A stretch of DNA of 32,619 nucleotides, taken from NCBI GenBank assembly GCA_028714015.1, contig JAQTNG010000008.1, positions 1-32,619 of the forward strand, written 5' to 3'. The position numbers and the translations under genes are program-made. The stretch comes from Elusimicrobiota bacterium (GTDB lineage: Bacteria > Elusimicrobiota > Elusimicrobia > UBA1565 > UBA9628). How positions within the stretch are numbered: the stretch's first letter is position 1; every line of letters begins with the position of its first letter. The notes below the pieces were generated by a model. The model was not told the origin of the DNA and made no database searches. It was given only the letters and a program-made list of their open reading frames with translations. Shown one piece after another: positions 18,063 through 27,166 of the stretch.

Positions 18063-18115
18063 GGGGTCAGACCTCCCGTTGTTGCGTATAACGCAACAAC
18101 GGGAGGTCTGACCCC
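18063..18115. repeat. Perfect palindromic hairpin with 25-bp arms
   Basis: Arms 18063-18087 and 18091-18115 are perfect reverse complements around the loop ATA. The outer part reads GGGGTCAGACCTCCC. It begins nine bases after the flavoprotein stop, has no T-tract and lies before a same-strand gene. It resembles REP elements linked to RAYT transposases and shares GTCAGRCCT with the inverted repeat at 10451. It may also terminate transcription or protect mRNA ends. Confidence 0.75.
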
Positions 18116-18182
18116 TAGTAGGCGACGCGCTTGATCGAGCGCGGATCTGAACGAACGCCGCGATTTGGCGTATGATAGGGGC

Positions 18183-18872
18183 ATGATTCGACCTCGATTT
18201 GCCTTGGCGTCACTTCTGCTGCTCGGCGCTTGCGCGACCGCCACGGTCGCGATCAAGGCCGACTTCGACTTCTCGCGCGTCAAGCGCGTGGCCGTCGTCG
18301 GCTTCTCTGATTCCCCGGGCCGCCCGGGCTCCGGCGAGGCGCTCGTCGGCGCCTTCGAGCAGGATCTTCTCGCCGCGGGCTACGACCTCGTCGAGCGCGC
18401 TCAGGTGGACAAAATCCTGGGCGAGAAGAAGCTCTCCGCCTCCGATCCGAAGGCCGCCAAGGAAATCGGCCGTCTGCTCGGCGTGGACGCGCTCCTGTTC
18501 GGGCGCATCACCGATTTCCGCGAGCCGCGCGAGGTCCTGACCCAGGCCGACGTCGTGGACGTCCACCAGGACCCGATCTACGTCCGCAAAACCAGACGCA
18601 CCCAGAACCCCGACGGCACGGTCGGCACGACGCAGGAGACCGAAATCCAGGGCTATCGGACCACGCGCGTCGTGCGCCGCGAGCCGCGCACCGTGACGAC
18701 GTACGGGCGCCTGGGCGTTTCCGCCCGCCTCGTCTATGTGCCGACCGCGGAGGTGCTCTGGTCCGGCTCCGACGCGACCAGCGTCTACACCTTCGAGGAG
18801 TCGGCTCGCTCGGTCGCGGGCTCGATCCTGAAGGCCGTGAAGAAGACCTGGCCCTCCCAGCTCAAGCCCTGA
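18183..18872 (+). CDS. CsgG-like outer-membrane lipoprotein
   Basis: The 229-residue protein has a lipoprotein signal (MIRPRFALASLLLLGAC, lipid-attachment C17). The body follows the CsgG/FlgO-type pattern: RVKRVAVVGFSD, GSGEALVGAFEQDLLAAGYDLVERAQVDKIL and LLGVDALLFGRITDF. Such proteins usually sit in the periplasm on the outer membrane, forming pores or helping secretion. The middle insert (about residues 125-165) is rich in charged and Thr residues. The ATG at 18183 comes six bases after TATGAT (18171-18176), a clear leaderless arrangement. The last 11 bases overlap the convergent membrane-protein gene. Confidence 0.75.
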   Translation: MIRPRFALASLLLLGACATATVAIKADFDFSRVKRVAVVGFSDSPGRPGSGEALVGAFEQDLLAAGYDLVERAQVDKILGEKKLSASDPKAAKEIGRLLGVDALLFGRITDFREPREVLTQADVVDVHQDPIYVRKTRRTQNPDGTVGTTQETEIQGYRTTRVVRREPRTVTTYGRLGVSARLVYVPTAEVLWSGSDATSVYTFEESARSVAGSILKAVKKTWPSQLKP

Positions 18873-19263
18873 GCGCGCCTTCGCGGCGCAGGGCGAGGCC
18901 GTACAGGCCGATCAGCATGGTCGCGGCCATCATGCCCCCGATCACCGGGATCGACACATGCGGAACGATCCGCTCGAGGGCGTAAACGAGCCCGGCCAAG
19001 ACGGTCAGCGGAATCTGGCAGCGCAGCAGCCACGGCGTCATCGCCTCCGCGCGGTCGCCGTTGAACCAAAGGCGGGCGCCGTAGGCCAGCGGGGCGGCCG
19101 CCACGAAGGCGAGCGCGAAGCGGTGCGCTCCGACGGCGGCCCCCGCCGTGAGCCAATCCGCGCCTGCCAAAAAAAAGAGGGACGGGATCCAGGAGAGCTG
19201 GAGCACGAAGGCGGCGTTGATGACGACCATCCCCATGCCGCGAAGATTCTCCTCGTTCGTCAT
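18862..19263 (-). CDS. Hypothetical four-helix inner-membrane protein
   Basis: The 133-residue protein begins MTNEENLRGMGMVV and has about four hydrophobic helices (roughly residues 9-33, 46-62, 82-95 and 104-125) with few charged residues between them. A short basic tail (LRREGALRA) ends it. No family was recognised. It overlaps the convergent lipoprotein gene by 11 bases and lies downstream of the acnA terminator, so it probably has its own promoter; a GTATAGG stretch near 19275 is only a weak candidate on either strand. Confidence 0.6.
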   Translation of the reverse strand: MTNEENLRGMGMVVINAAFVLQLSWIPSLFFLAGADWLTAGAAVGAHRFALAFVAAAPLAYGARLWFNGDRAEAMTPWLLRCQIPLTVLAGLVYALERIVPHVSIPVIGGMMAATMLIGLYGLALRREGALRA

Positions 19264-19312
19264 GCTCCTTGAAGTATAGGTCCCGTCCCGCCGGGCCGCA
19301 AGTAAAAAAGAG

Positions 19313-19340
19313 GCGCCCCCCGGACCGTCCCGGGGGGCGC
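19313..19340 (-). terminator. Rho-independent terminator of acnA
   Basis: Eleven-base GC-only arms (19313-19323 and 19330-19340) flank a six-base loop. On the minus strand the stem is followed by CTCTTTTTTACT, a proper U-tract. It lies 20 bases after the acnA stop. Confidence 0.85.
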
Positions 19341-19359
19341 GCTTTCCCGGATCGCGGAT

Positions 19360-22071
<2,712 letters not shown>

Positions 22072-22174
22072 GGGAAGCGCTCCTTATTGGACGACCTTCG
22101 CGCATCCTATCATTTCGTCTTCGCGGGCTCCATGACCGAGAGCGTACGGACTCGCCGCCGCGTCGGGGAAATAA

Positions 22175-22375
22175 TCATTTCGAGCCGCGGGTGAGCCCCC
22201 CGAGCCCGGCGACGGCCGCCAGGCCGCCTCCGATCAGCAGCCACAGGGCGCGGTTCGTCGGCGCGCCGGTGAAGACCCGGGCGACGTCCGAGCTCACCGA
22301 CCGATAGGCGTCCCAGCCGAGCCCCAGAAGGATGACGCCGAGCACCAATAAGACGAGCGAAGCGATTCGATTCAT
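22175..22375 (-). CDS. DUF3185-family small membrane protein
   Basis: The 66-residue protein has two hydrophobic helices (about residues 5-21 and 44-61) separated by a short extramembrane segment that reads SVSSDVARVFTGAPTNRALW, the hallmark of DUF3185. The function is unknown; such proteins often occur with other small envelope-stress proteins. The ATG at 22375 follows the YvlD-like stop by two bases, so it is the second gene of that operon. A nearby MNRIASLV start gives the expected family N-terminus. Confidence 0.85.
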   Translation of the reverse strand: MNRIASLVLLVLGVILLGLGWDAYRSVSSDVARVFTGAPTNRALWLLIGGGLAAVAGLGGLTRGSK

Positions 22376-22377
22376 TT

Positions 22378-22716
22378 TTATACCTTGGTGACCGCGTGAA
22401 AGACGGAATTGACGAGCGCCAGGACGAAGGCGAAGCCCAGCGCCCACCAGAAGCTCGCGACCTTGAAGCCCGGAACCAGGGCCGCCGTCAGCATGACCAG
22501 CGCGCCGATGATGACGAACGTGAAGAGGCCGAGCGTCAGGAAGTTGATCGGCAGCGTCAGGAGAAGCAACACCGGCCCCAGCACGCCGTTGACGATGCCG
22601 AGCACGATCGCCACCAGGATGGCCGTGCCGAAGCCGTCGATCGTGACGCCGCTGAGGAGCCTGCCCGTGACGAACACCGCGACGGCGCTGACGAGTATGT
22701 TGAGGACTATGTTCAT
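22378..22716 (-). CDS. YvlD-like (PF04020, phage-holin-4 type) membrane protein
   Basis: The 112-residue protein has four predicted transmembrane helices. It shows the family pattern: an N-terminal MNIVLNILVSAVAVFVTGR, then GRLLSGVTIDGFGTAILVA (the conserved P/SGV..DGF.TA motif), VLGIVNGVLGPVLLLL, LPINFLTLGLFTFVIIG, and an end at ALVNSVFHAVTKV. The holin name is historical, and the proteins are linked to envelope stress in firmicutes (family knowledge). The Shine-Dalgarno GGAG is well placed ahead of the ATG at 22716. It is followed directly by the DUF3185 gene. Confidence 0.82.
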   Translation of the reverse strand: MNIVLNILVSAVAVFVTGRLLSGVTIDGFGTAILVAIVLGIVNGVLGPVLLLLTLPINFLTLGLFTFVIIGALVMLTAALVPGFKVASFWWALGFAFVLALVNSVFHAVTKV

Positions 22717-22739
22717 GGGAAAAGCTCCTTTTACGGCTT

Positions 22740-22768
22740 CGCCGGAATCCTATCATTGCGTTCCGGCG
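22740..22768 (-). promoter_or_regulatory. Inverted repeat flanking a -10-like element of the YvlD/DUF3185 operon
   Basis: CGCCGGAA (22740-22747) and TTCCGGCG (22761-22768) are perfect inverted half-sites with 13 bases between them (centres 21 bases apart, two helical turns). The spacer contains, on the minus strand, AATGAT (22757-22752) as a -10. A repressor bound here would block polymerase. The start codon is 35 bases downstream. Confidence 0.45.
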
Positions 22769-22824
22769 GCTTTGATGACGGCGCTGTCACGCTTTATTTG
22801 CGGGGCGAAACGAGCCCCCGCCTC

Positions 22825-23277
22825 TCAGCTCTTGAAGTAGTAGCGCAGGCCGAGGCCGGCGTCAAAACCCACGCCGGGGTCGCGCGTCAAAAAGAAGACG
22901 GGAACGATCTCGACGAAAACCTCGACGGGATTGTTCGGCAGCCAGTACGCCACGCCCGCGACCGCGCGAACGCCGAACTCCGAGTCCCGGAAGGTCCGGA
23001 CCTGCGCGCCGAGGCCGAGATAGACGGGCAGCTTTCCCTGGGCCGGCTGCGGGAGGACGTCCCAGCCGTGCCAGAGGTAGTCGCCGTAAACGGTCAATTC
23101 CGAGTTCCAGCCCAGGCCGGCGTCGATGGCCTTGTTGCCGTCGAGCCAGAGCTTGCCGGTGATGCCCGTCGGAGCGCCGAGGATGACGCCGACGCCCGTG
23201 TCCCCGGCCTTCTGAGCCCGAACGGGAGCGGCGGCCGCGAGCAGGCAAACGAGCGCGAGCAAAGTTCTTTTCTTCAC
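22825..23277 (-). CDS. Small outer-membrane beta-barrel protein (DUF3996-like)
   Basis: The 150-residue protein has a signal peptide (MKKRTLLALVCLLAAAAPVRA) followed by alternating hydrophobic strands such as GVGVILGAPTGITGKLWL, LTVYGDYLWHGWDVL, YLGLGAQVRTF and a closing DAGLGLRYYFKS with C-terminal aromatics, typical of an eight-stranded barrel. The overall pattern resembles DUF3996-type barrels known from spirochaetes, an uncertain match. The start is a GTG at 23277 with GGAG seven bases ahead. The promoter has TATAGT with a GAATTCCGCA box just upstream of its -35 position. It is divergent from the lmo0937-type gene. Confidence 0.72.
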   Translation of the reverse strand: MKKRTLLALVCLLAAAAPVRAQKAGDTGVGVILGAPTGITGKLWLDGNKAIDAGLGWNSELTVYGDYLWHGWDVLPQPAQGKLPVYLGLGAQVRTFRDSEFGVRAVAGVAYWLPNNPVEVFVEIVPVFFLTRDPGVGFDAGLGLRYYFKS

Positions 23278-23305
23278 GTGATCTCCATGAGACGCGTCTA
23301 AACGA

Positions 23306-23401
23306 ACTATACCCTCTTCCCGGAATCGCTCCTATGCGGAATTCTACCTGCTCCCCCGCGTATTACTCCGAATAGTCGAGGCCCGCGTAAGGGAGTATCC
23401 T
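23306..23401. promoter_or_regulatory. Divergent control region with GAATTCCGCA box and composite element
   Basis: Leftwards (minus strand), TAGAATTCCGCA (23346-23335) is followed by TAGGAG, 17 bases and TATAGT (23311-23306). Rightwards (plus strand), TGCGGAATTCTA (23335-23346), 13 bases, GTATTACTCCGAATA (23360-23374), 21 bases and TATCCT (23396-23401) precede the gene at 23432. Neither side has a good -35, so activator dependence is likely. The rightward layout recurs base for base in spacing at 31329-31395 on the minus strand. Confidence 0.6.
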
Positions 23402-23431
23402 CCATGCGATCGTTGAAGCACGGAGATCCTC

Positions 23432-23581
23432 ATGGGCTTGCTTGACGTCGTCATACTGCTGGTGCTGCTGTCGTGGCTTGGGGGCTTTTCTCTCCACGTC
23501 GGCGGCGGTCTGATCCACCTCCTGATCGTCATCGCCTTGATCATGCTCGTCTTCAGGATCGCGAGCGGCCGGCGTGTCTAG
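23432..23581 (+). CDS. lmo0937-family (DUF5670-type) small membrane protein
   Basis: A 49-residue protein, MGLLDVVILLVLLSWLGGF then SLHVGGGLIHLLIVIALIML, ending VFRIASGRRV. The two short hydrophobic helices separated by a glycine turn, the GGGLIHLLIVIA segment and the GRRV end are the pattern of lmo0937-family proteins. The start is the ATG at 23432 with GGAG eight bases upstream. The last bases overlap the GTG of the next gene, so translation is coupled. The function is unknown, and family members are often stress-induced. Confidence 0.8.
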   Translation: MGLLDVVILLVLLSWLGGFSLHVGGGLIHLLIVIALIMLVFRIASGRRV

Positions 23582-24860
23582 GCCGCGGCCGATCCTCGGT
23601 CGAGGTCCGCGCTGGGTGGTCCTTGCGCTGCTGCTGTGCGCGGCGGCGCGCCCCGCCTCCGCCCAGATCGACCCCGAGCGCCGGCAGCTGCTGCAGCTGG
23701 GCTTCAATCAGGCGATCGAGGGCCGGGGACCTTTGGCCGCCTATGCCTATTACTATCTGAATGCGCCCCATTTCTTCGCGCCGAAGCGAACCTTGAGATT
23801 GGTCGTCGCGCCCGGCTACGCCGACTCGGAGCTGGGCTTTGAAAAAGCGCTCGGGGAGAAGACCGATCTCGGCGTCGGGCTGGCGGGCGGCGCCTTGGCC
23901 GACAGCCATACCGAGATCCGCCGGGATCGCTACATAAAGGGAGAGTCCTTCCGGGGAGACGGGCTGCGGGCCGCTTTGGGTGTTTACCATGACTTCCCTC
24001 CTCGCGGCCCCGTGCCGCTGGCCGGCATCGTCCGCGTCGAGGGCCATTACGCGAAGTTCACGCGGGACAAGACGACCGATCCGGGGTTCGCCATCCCCGA
24101 GCCCCAAAGCGAGATCACCGTGCGCGCCGGTTTTCGGCTGGGAGGCAAGGAGCCCCTGCTCAGCCCCAATCTGGCGATGGAGGTCTCCGCATGGTACGAG
24201 GGCCGCTACCGCCTCGCGCCGATGGCTTACGGCTTCGCCGGCGACCGCCGGACCGAGCGCGACACCCAGCTGCTCTGGGCCCGGGCCCTGCTCATCTATA
24301 ACAAGCCGGACTCCGACAAGCGCTTCATCGCGGTCGTCAGCGGGGGAACGAGCCTGCGCGCCGATCGCTTCAGCGCCTACCGGCTGGGAGGGGATTTGCC
24401 GATGGCCGCGGAATTCCCGCTCTCCCTGCCGGGCTATTATTACGATGAGATCAGCGCGCGGCGCTACGCGCTTGTCGGCGGCAGCTACATCGTCCCTTTA
24501 AGCCGCGACAAGAACACCTGGACGGCGAGCCTCACGGCTTCGTCCGCCTTGGTCGAATACGCCCCGGGATTCGAGCAGCGCGGCAAGACTCACACCGGCG
24601 TCGGGGCGGGCGCCGCCTATCTGTCCCATTCGAAGGCCTGGCAGGTCCTGGGCGCCTACGGCTACGGGATCAACGCCGCGCGCGGCCACGGCAACGGCGG
24701 CCACACCGTCGGCCTGCTTCTGCAATTCGACTTCCAGCGCGTCCAGGTTCCTTTTTTCCATCCCGCCGATCCCAACTCGGGCCTCCATTACCTGCTTCGA
24801 GGCAAGCAGTCCCTGCCTCTGCCGTTCAAATTGCCGGCGAAATTGTTGCCCGGCGGTTGA
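23574..24860 (+). CDS. Large outer-membrane beta-barrel protein of unknown family
   Basis: The 428-residue protein begins at a GTG overlapping the previous stop. A signal peptide ends near ASA (VVLALLLCAAARPASA), and the mature part starts QIDPERRQLLQLGFNQ. Many alternating strands follow (for example TLRLVVAPGYADSELGF, GVGLAGGAL, EITVRAGFRLGG, MEVSAWYEGRY and TWTASLTASSALVEY), so a 12- to 16-strand barrel is likely. The segment LPGYYYDEISARRYALVGGS recalls Omp85-type barrels but is not diagnostic. It sits between the lmo0937-type gene and the GAATTCCGCA promoter of the next operon. Confidence 0.62.
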   Translation: MSRPRPILGRGPRWVVLALLLCAAARPASAQIDPERRQLLQLGFNQAIEGRGPLAAYAYYYLNAPHFFAPKRTLRLVVAPGYADSELGFEKALGEKTDLGVGLAGGALADSHTEIRRDRYIKGESFRGDGLRAALGVYHDFPPRGPVPLAGIVRVEGHYAKFTRDKTTDPGFAIPEPQSEITVRAGFRLGGKEPLLSPNLAMEVSAWYEGRYRLAPMAYGFAGDRRTERDTQLLWARALLIYNKPDSDKRFIAVVSGGTSLRADRFSAYRLGGDLPMAAEFPLSLPGYYYDEISARRYALVGGSYIVPLSRDKNTWTASLTASSALVEYAPGFEQRGKTHTGVGAGAAYLSHSKAWQVLGAYGYGINAARGHGNGGHTVGLLLQFDFQRVQVPFFHPADPNSGLHYLLRGKQSLPLPFKLPAKLLPGG

Positions 24861-24870
24861 GTTCGGTCAG

Positions 24871-24911
24871 TAGAATTCCGCATTGAGACGTTTTGGTGCG
24901 GACGCTACAAT
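24871..24911 (+). promoter_or_regulatory. Promoter with GAATTCCGCA box for the GlsB/PAP2 operon
   Basis: TAGAATTCCGCA (24871-24882) directly abuts the -35 TTGAGA (24883-24888); a 17-base spacer leads to TACAAT (24906-24911). Transcription would begin about 25 bases before the ATG at 24944. Box, -35 and -10 keep the same spacing as at 31662-31702. Confidence 0.65.
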
Positions 24912-24943
24912 TTGAGGATCGAATACGGCGGGAGGCGGCGATC

Positions 24944-25189
24944 ATGAATCTGCTCTATCTAGTCGTTGTCGGCCTCATCGCGGGCTGGCTCGCGGGCCGG
25001 GTCATGAAGGGGGGAGGATACGGCATTCTCCTTGATATAGTCCTCGGGATACTCGGCGGCGTCTTCGGCGGCTGGACCTTCGGCGTGCTCGGAATATGGC
25101 CCGGCGGAGGCATCGTCCCGGCGATCCTCGTCGGTTTCGTCGGGGCCGTCGCTTTGGTTTGGATCACGCGCCAGATCAAGAAGGTCTAG
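24944..25189 (+). CDS. GlsB/YeaQ/YmgE-family small membrane protein
   Basis: The 81-residue protein starts MNLLYLVVVGLIAGWLAGRVMKGGG, split by a glycine-rich turn from two further helices. The pattern GLIAGWLAGRVMKGGGYG then DIVLGILGGVFGGW is the classic YeaQ/GlsB (transglycosylase-associated) family signature. Members are envelope or general stress proteins of unknown biochemistry. The ATG at 24944 is preferred over an upstream ATG, since the Shine-Dalgarno GGAGG (24931-24935) lies ahead of it. It is the first gene downstream of the promoter and is followed after three bases by a PAP2 gene. Confidence 0.9.
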   Translation: MNLLYLVVVGLIAGWLAGRVMKGGGYGILLDIVLGILGGVFGGWTFGVLGIWPGGGIVPAILVGFVGAVALVWITRQIKKV

Positions 25190-25192
25190 CCG

Positions 25193-25936
25193 ATGAAAGC
25201 ACTGGCTTTGCTCCTTTTTCTGCTGCTGCTTCCCGCCAAGGCCGCGGCCGCGGAGCTGCGCGAGCTCAAGGAGTTCCCGAAAGACATGTGGGGCGGCTTC
25301 AAGGAGGAGGGAAAGCCCGAGGGGCTTCTCACCTTGCTCACGGCCGGCGCGGGGGCGAGCATCGCCCGCTTCGGCTCGCGGACGTATTTCGACGATTTTC
25401 GCGTCGCCGACACGCTGGAGAGGACCGCTCCTCTGGGCAAGCGCGCCGTCGATTTCGGCGCCGTCATCGGTTATCCCGCCTTCCTCCTTCCCGCCATGGC
25501 CGGCACCTATTTCGCGGGCGCCTACGCGCACGCCGACGGGGCGCAGGAGTTCGGCCTGATGGGTTTCGAGGCGCTCGCCTTGGCCGGTCTTCAGACGGAG
25601 GTTCTCAAAGTCAGCGTGCGCCGCTTGCGCCCGGACAAAACCGACTTCGCCGCGTTCCCGTCGGGACACACGTCGGCCTCGTTCGCCCTGGCCACGGTGG
25701 CGGCCTCGAAATGGGGCTGGAAGGCCGGCGTTCCCGCCTGCATGCTGGCGGGGTTCGTGGGCTATACGCGCATGGAGGGCCGCAGCCATTATCTGTCGGA
25801 CGTCTTTTTCGGCGCCGGCCTCGGCATCCTCTCGGGGCGCGCGGTCTACAAGTTCCGCAAGCACGCGCATCCTGATCGGTACGTCTTCACGCCGTTCCTC
25901 ACCCCGGGCGGCGGCGGCGTGACGATGGCCTTCTGA
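25193..25936 (+). CDS. PAP2-family membrane phosphatase (first copy)
   Basis: The 247-residue protein has a signal-like N-terminus (MKALALLLFLLLLPAKAAAA). The three PAP2 motifs are present: K-x6-RP as KVSVRRLRP, PSGHTSASFALAT, and the TRMEGRSHYLSD block with the catalytic His and Asp. The acid-phosphatase fold is thus complete, and dephosphorylation of a lipid phosphate (phosphatidate or undecaprenyl pyrophosphate) at the outer face is likely. The length is typical. The C-terminus is Gly-rich (PGGGGVTMAF). It overlaps the next PAP2-like gene by one base (TGATG). Confidence 0.88.
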   Translation: MKALALLLFLLLLPAKAAAAELRELKEFPKDMWGGFKEEGKPEGLLTLLTAGAGASIARFGSRTYFDDFRVADTLERTAPLGKRAVDFGAVIGYPAFLLPAMAGTYFAGAYAHADGAQEFGLMGFEALALAGLQTEVLKVSVRRLRPDKTDFAAFPSGHTSASFALATVAASKWGWKAGVPACMLAGFVGYTRMEGRSHYLSDVFFGAGLGILSGRAVYKFRKHAHPDRYVFTPFLTPGGGGVTMAF

Positions 25937-26769
25937 TGAAGTTCGCCCTCGCGCTCTTGGCGATCCTGTCTCCGGCTCTACGCGCCGCGGAAGTCCCCAG
26001 ATACGCCTGGGACGAGAGCTGGCCGAAATTCCGGGCGTCGGAGTACGCCGTCACCGGGGCGGCGCTGGCGGGGGCCGCCGCGAATTTTTATCTCGTTCCC
26101 GCTCCTCAGTCGCCCGTCTGGAGAGGCCCGATCCTGTTCGATAAGCCCGCCCGGAACGCCCTGCTGATCGGCTCCGCAGCGGGCCGCGACCGGGCGAAGA
26201 GCCTATCGGACCTCCTGTCCTACCCGCTCATAGGCTATGCCATGCTGGACGGGCCGATCACCGCGGGCTGGGCCGGCGGCAACAAGGACACGGCGATCCA
26301 GCTGGCTTTGATCAACGCGGAGACCTTCGCCGTCGTCGAAGTCCTCAACCTGACCGTTTCCAATGTGCTCCCGCGCAGCCGCCCGGAGGGCGCCGTGTGC
26401 GACCCGAACACCAAGTACGATCCGGCATGCGTGAAAAGCTTCTGGAGCGGTCACGCGGCCAACGTTTTCGCCGCCGCCTCCCTCGTCTGCGCCGAGCATG
26501 GAGCGTTGGGCCTGTACGGCGGCGGCAAGGCCGACACGATCGCCTGCGCGGGCGCGCTGGTGGTCGCCTCCGCCGTCGGCGTCTCGAGGATCACGTCGAA
26601 CAATCACCACGCCTCGGACGTCTTCGTCGGGGCCGCGGTCGGAGCCGCGGCCGGGTATCTGATGCCCAAGCTCCTGCACTTCAGGCCGAAAAAGGACCAT
26701 CACCTCGGCTACTTGATGCCGAGCGTCGGGCCGCAAGGCGGCGGGCTCACTTATGTCAAGACATGGTAG
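25936..26769 (+). CDS. PAP2-like membrane phosphatase (second, divergent copy)
   Basis: The 277-residue protein has a signal peptide (MKFALALLAILSPALRA) and membrane segments. The PAP2 motifs are NVLPRSRPEG (motif 1, its K replaced or shifted), SFWSGHAANVFAAAS (SGH with the catalytic His), and SRITSNNHHASDVFVGA (motif 3 with His and Asp). The order is right, but spacing and some residues differ from the first copy, so substrate and activity may differ. A cysteine-containing insert (VCDPNTKYDPACVKS) before SGH is unusual. The two copies are adjacent and translationally coupled; an ancient duplication is possible but the sequences are not close. Confidence 0.78.
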   Translation: MKFALALLAILSPALRAAEVPRYAWDESWPKFRASEYAVTGAALAGAAANFYLVPAPQSPVWRGPILFDKPARNALLIGSAAGRDRAKSLSDLLSYPLIGYAMLDGPITAGWAGGNKDTAIQLALINAETFAVVEVLNLTVSNVLPRSRPEGAVCDPNTKYDPACVKSFWSGHAANVFAAASLVCAEHGALGLYGGGKADTIACAGALVVASAVGVSRITSNNHHASDVFVGAAVGAAAGYLMPKLLHFRPKKDHHLGYLMPSVGPQGGGLTYVKTW

Positions 26770-27166
26770 GCGGGGAATTATCCCGGCGCTCATCCTGGCG
26801 GCTCTCGCCGGCTGCGCTTCCCCACAGCGGCTGCGTCCTTTCACGACCGACGGCTGCAGCCTCTTTCCCGACGGGACGCCGCATCGCAAGGACCTGTGGC
26901 TTCATTGCTGCGAGGCGCACGACTACACGTATTGGAAGGGCGGCTCCGAAGCGGATCGCGCGGAAGCGGATCTCTCGCTGCGCGCCTGTGTCGCGGCCGC
27001 CGGCCAGCCCCAGGTCGCGGACTGGATGCTGAGAGGAACGCGGGCGGGCGGAACGCCTTATCTTCCGGCCGGCTTCCGCTGGGGTTACGGCTGGCCGTAT
27101 CTTCGAGGTTATAAGCCGCTCACGATCGCCGAAAAAAAGCTCGTTGAGGAGTCCCCGCGCCGATGA
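26753..27166 (+). CDS. Phospholipase A2-like lipoprotein
   Basis: The 137-residue protein has a lipoprotein signal peptide, with lipid-attachment C21 in LAALAGC. The mature part holds a PLA2-like core: DGCSLFPDGTP, then WLHCCEAHDYTYWKGG, where CCxxHDxxY carries the catalytic His-Asp pair, followed by ADLSLRACVAAA. Related lipoproteins occur widely in Gram-negative genomes, but activity is rarely tested. The start overlaps the PAP2 gene by 17 bases and the stop overlaps the DUF3943 gene (ATGATGA). Next to two PAP2 phosphatases it suggests an envelope phospholipid turnover unit (inference). Confidence 0.72.
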   Translation: MSRHGRRGIIPALILAALAGCASPQRLRPFTTDGCSLFPDGTPHRKDLWLHCCEAHDYTYWKGGSEADRAEADLSLRACVAAAGQPQVADWMLRGTRAGGTPYLPAGFRWGYGWPYLRGYKPLTIAEKKLVEESPRR

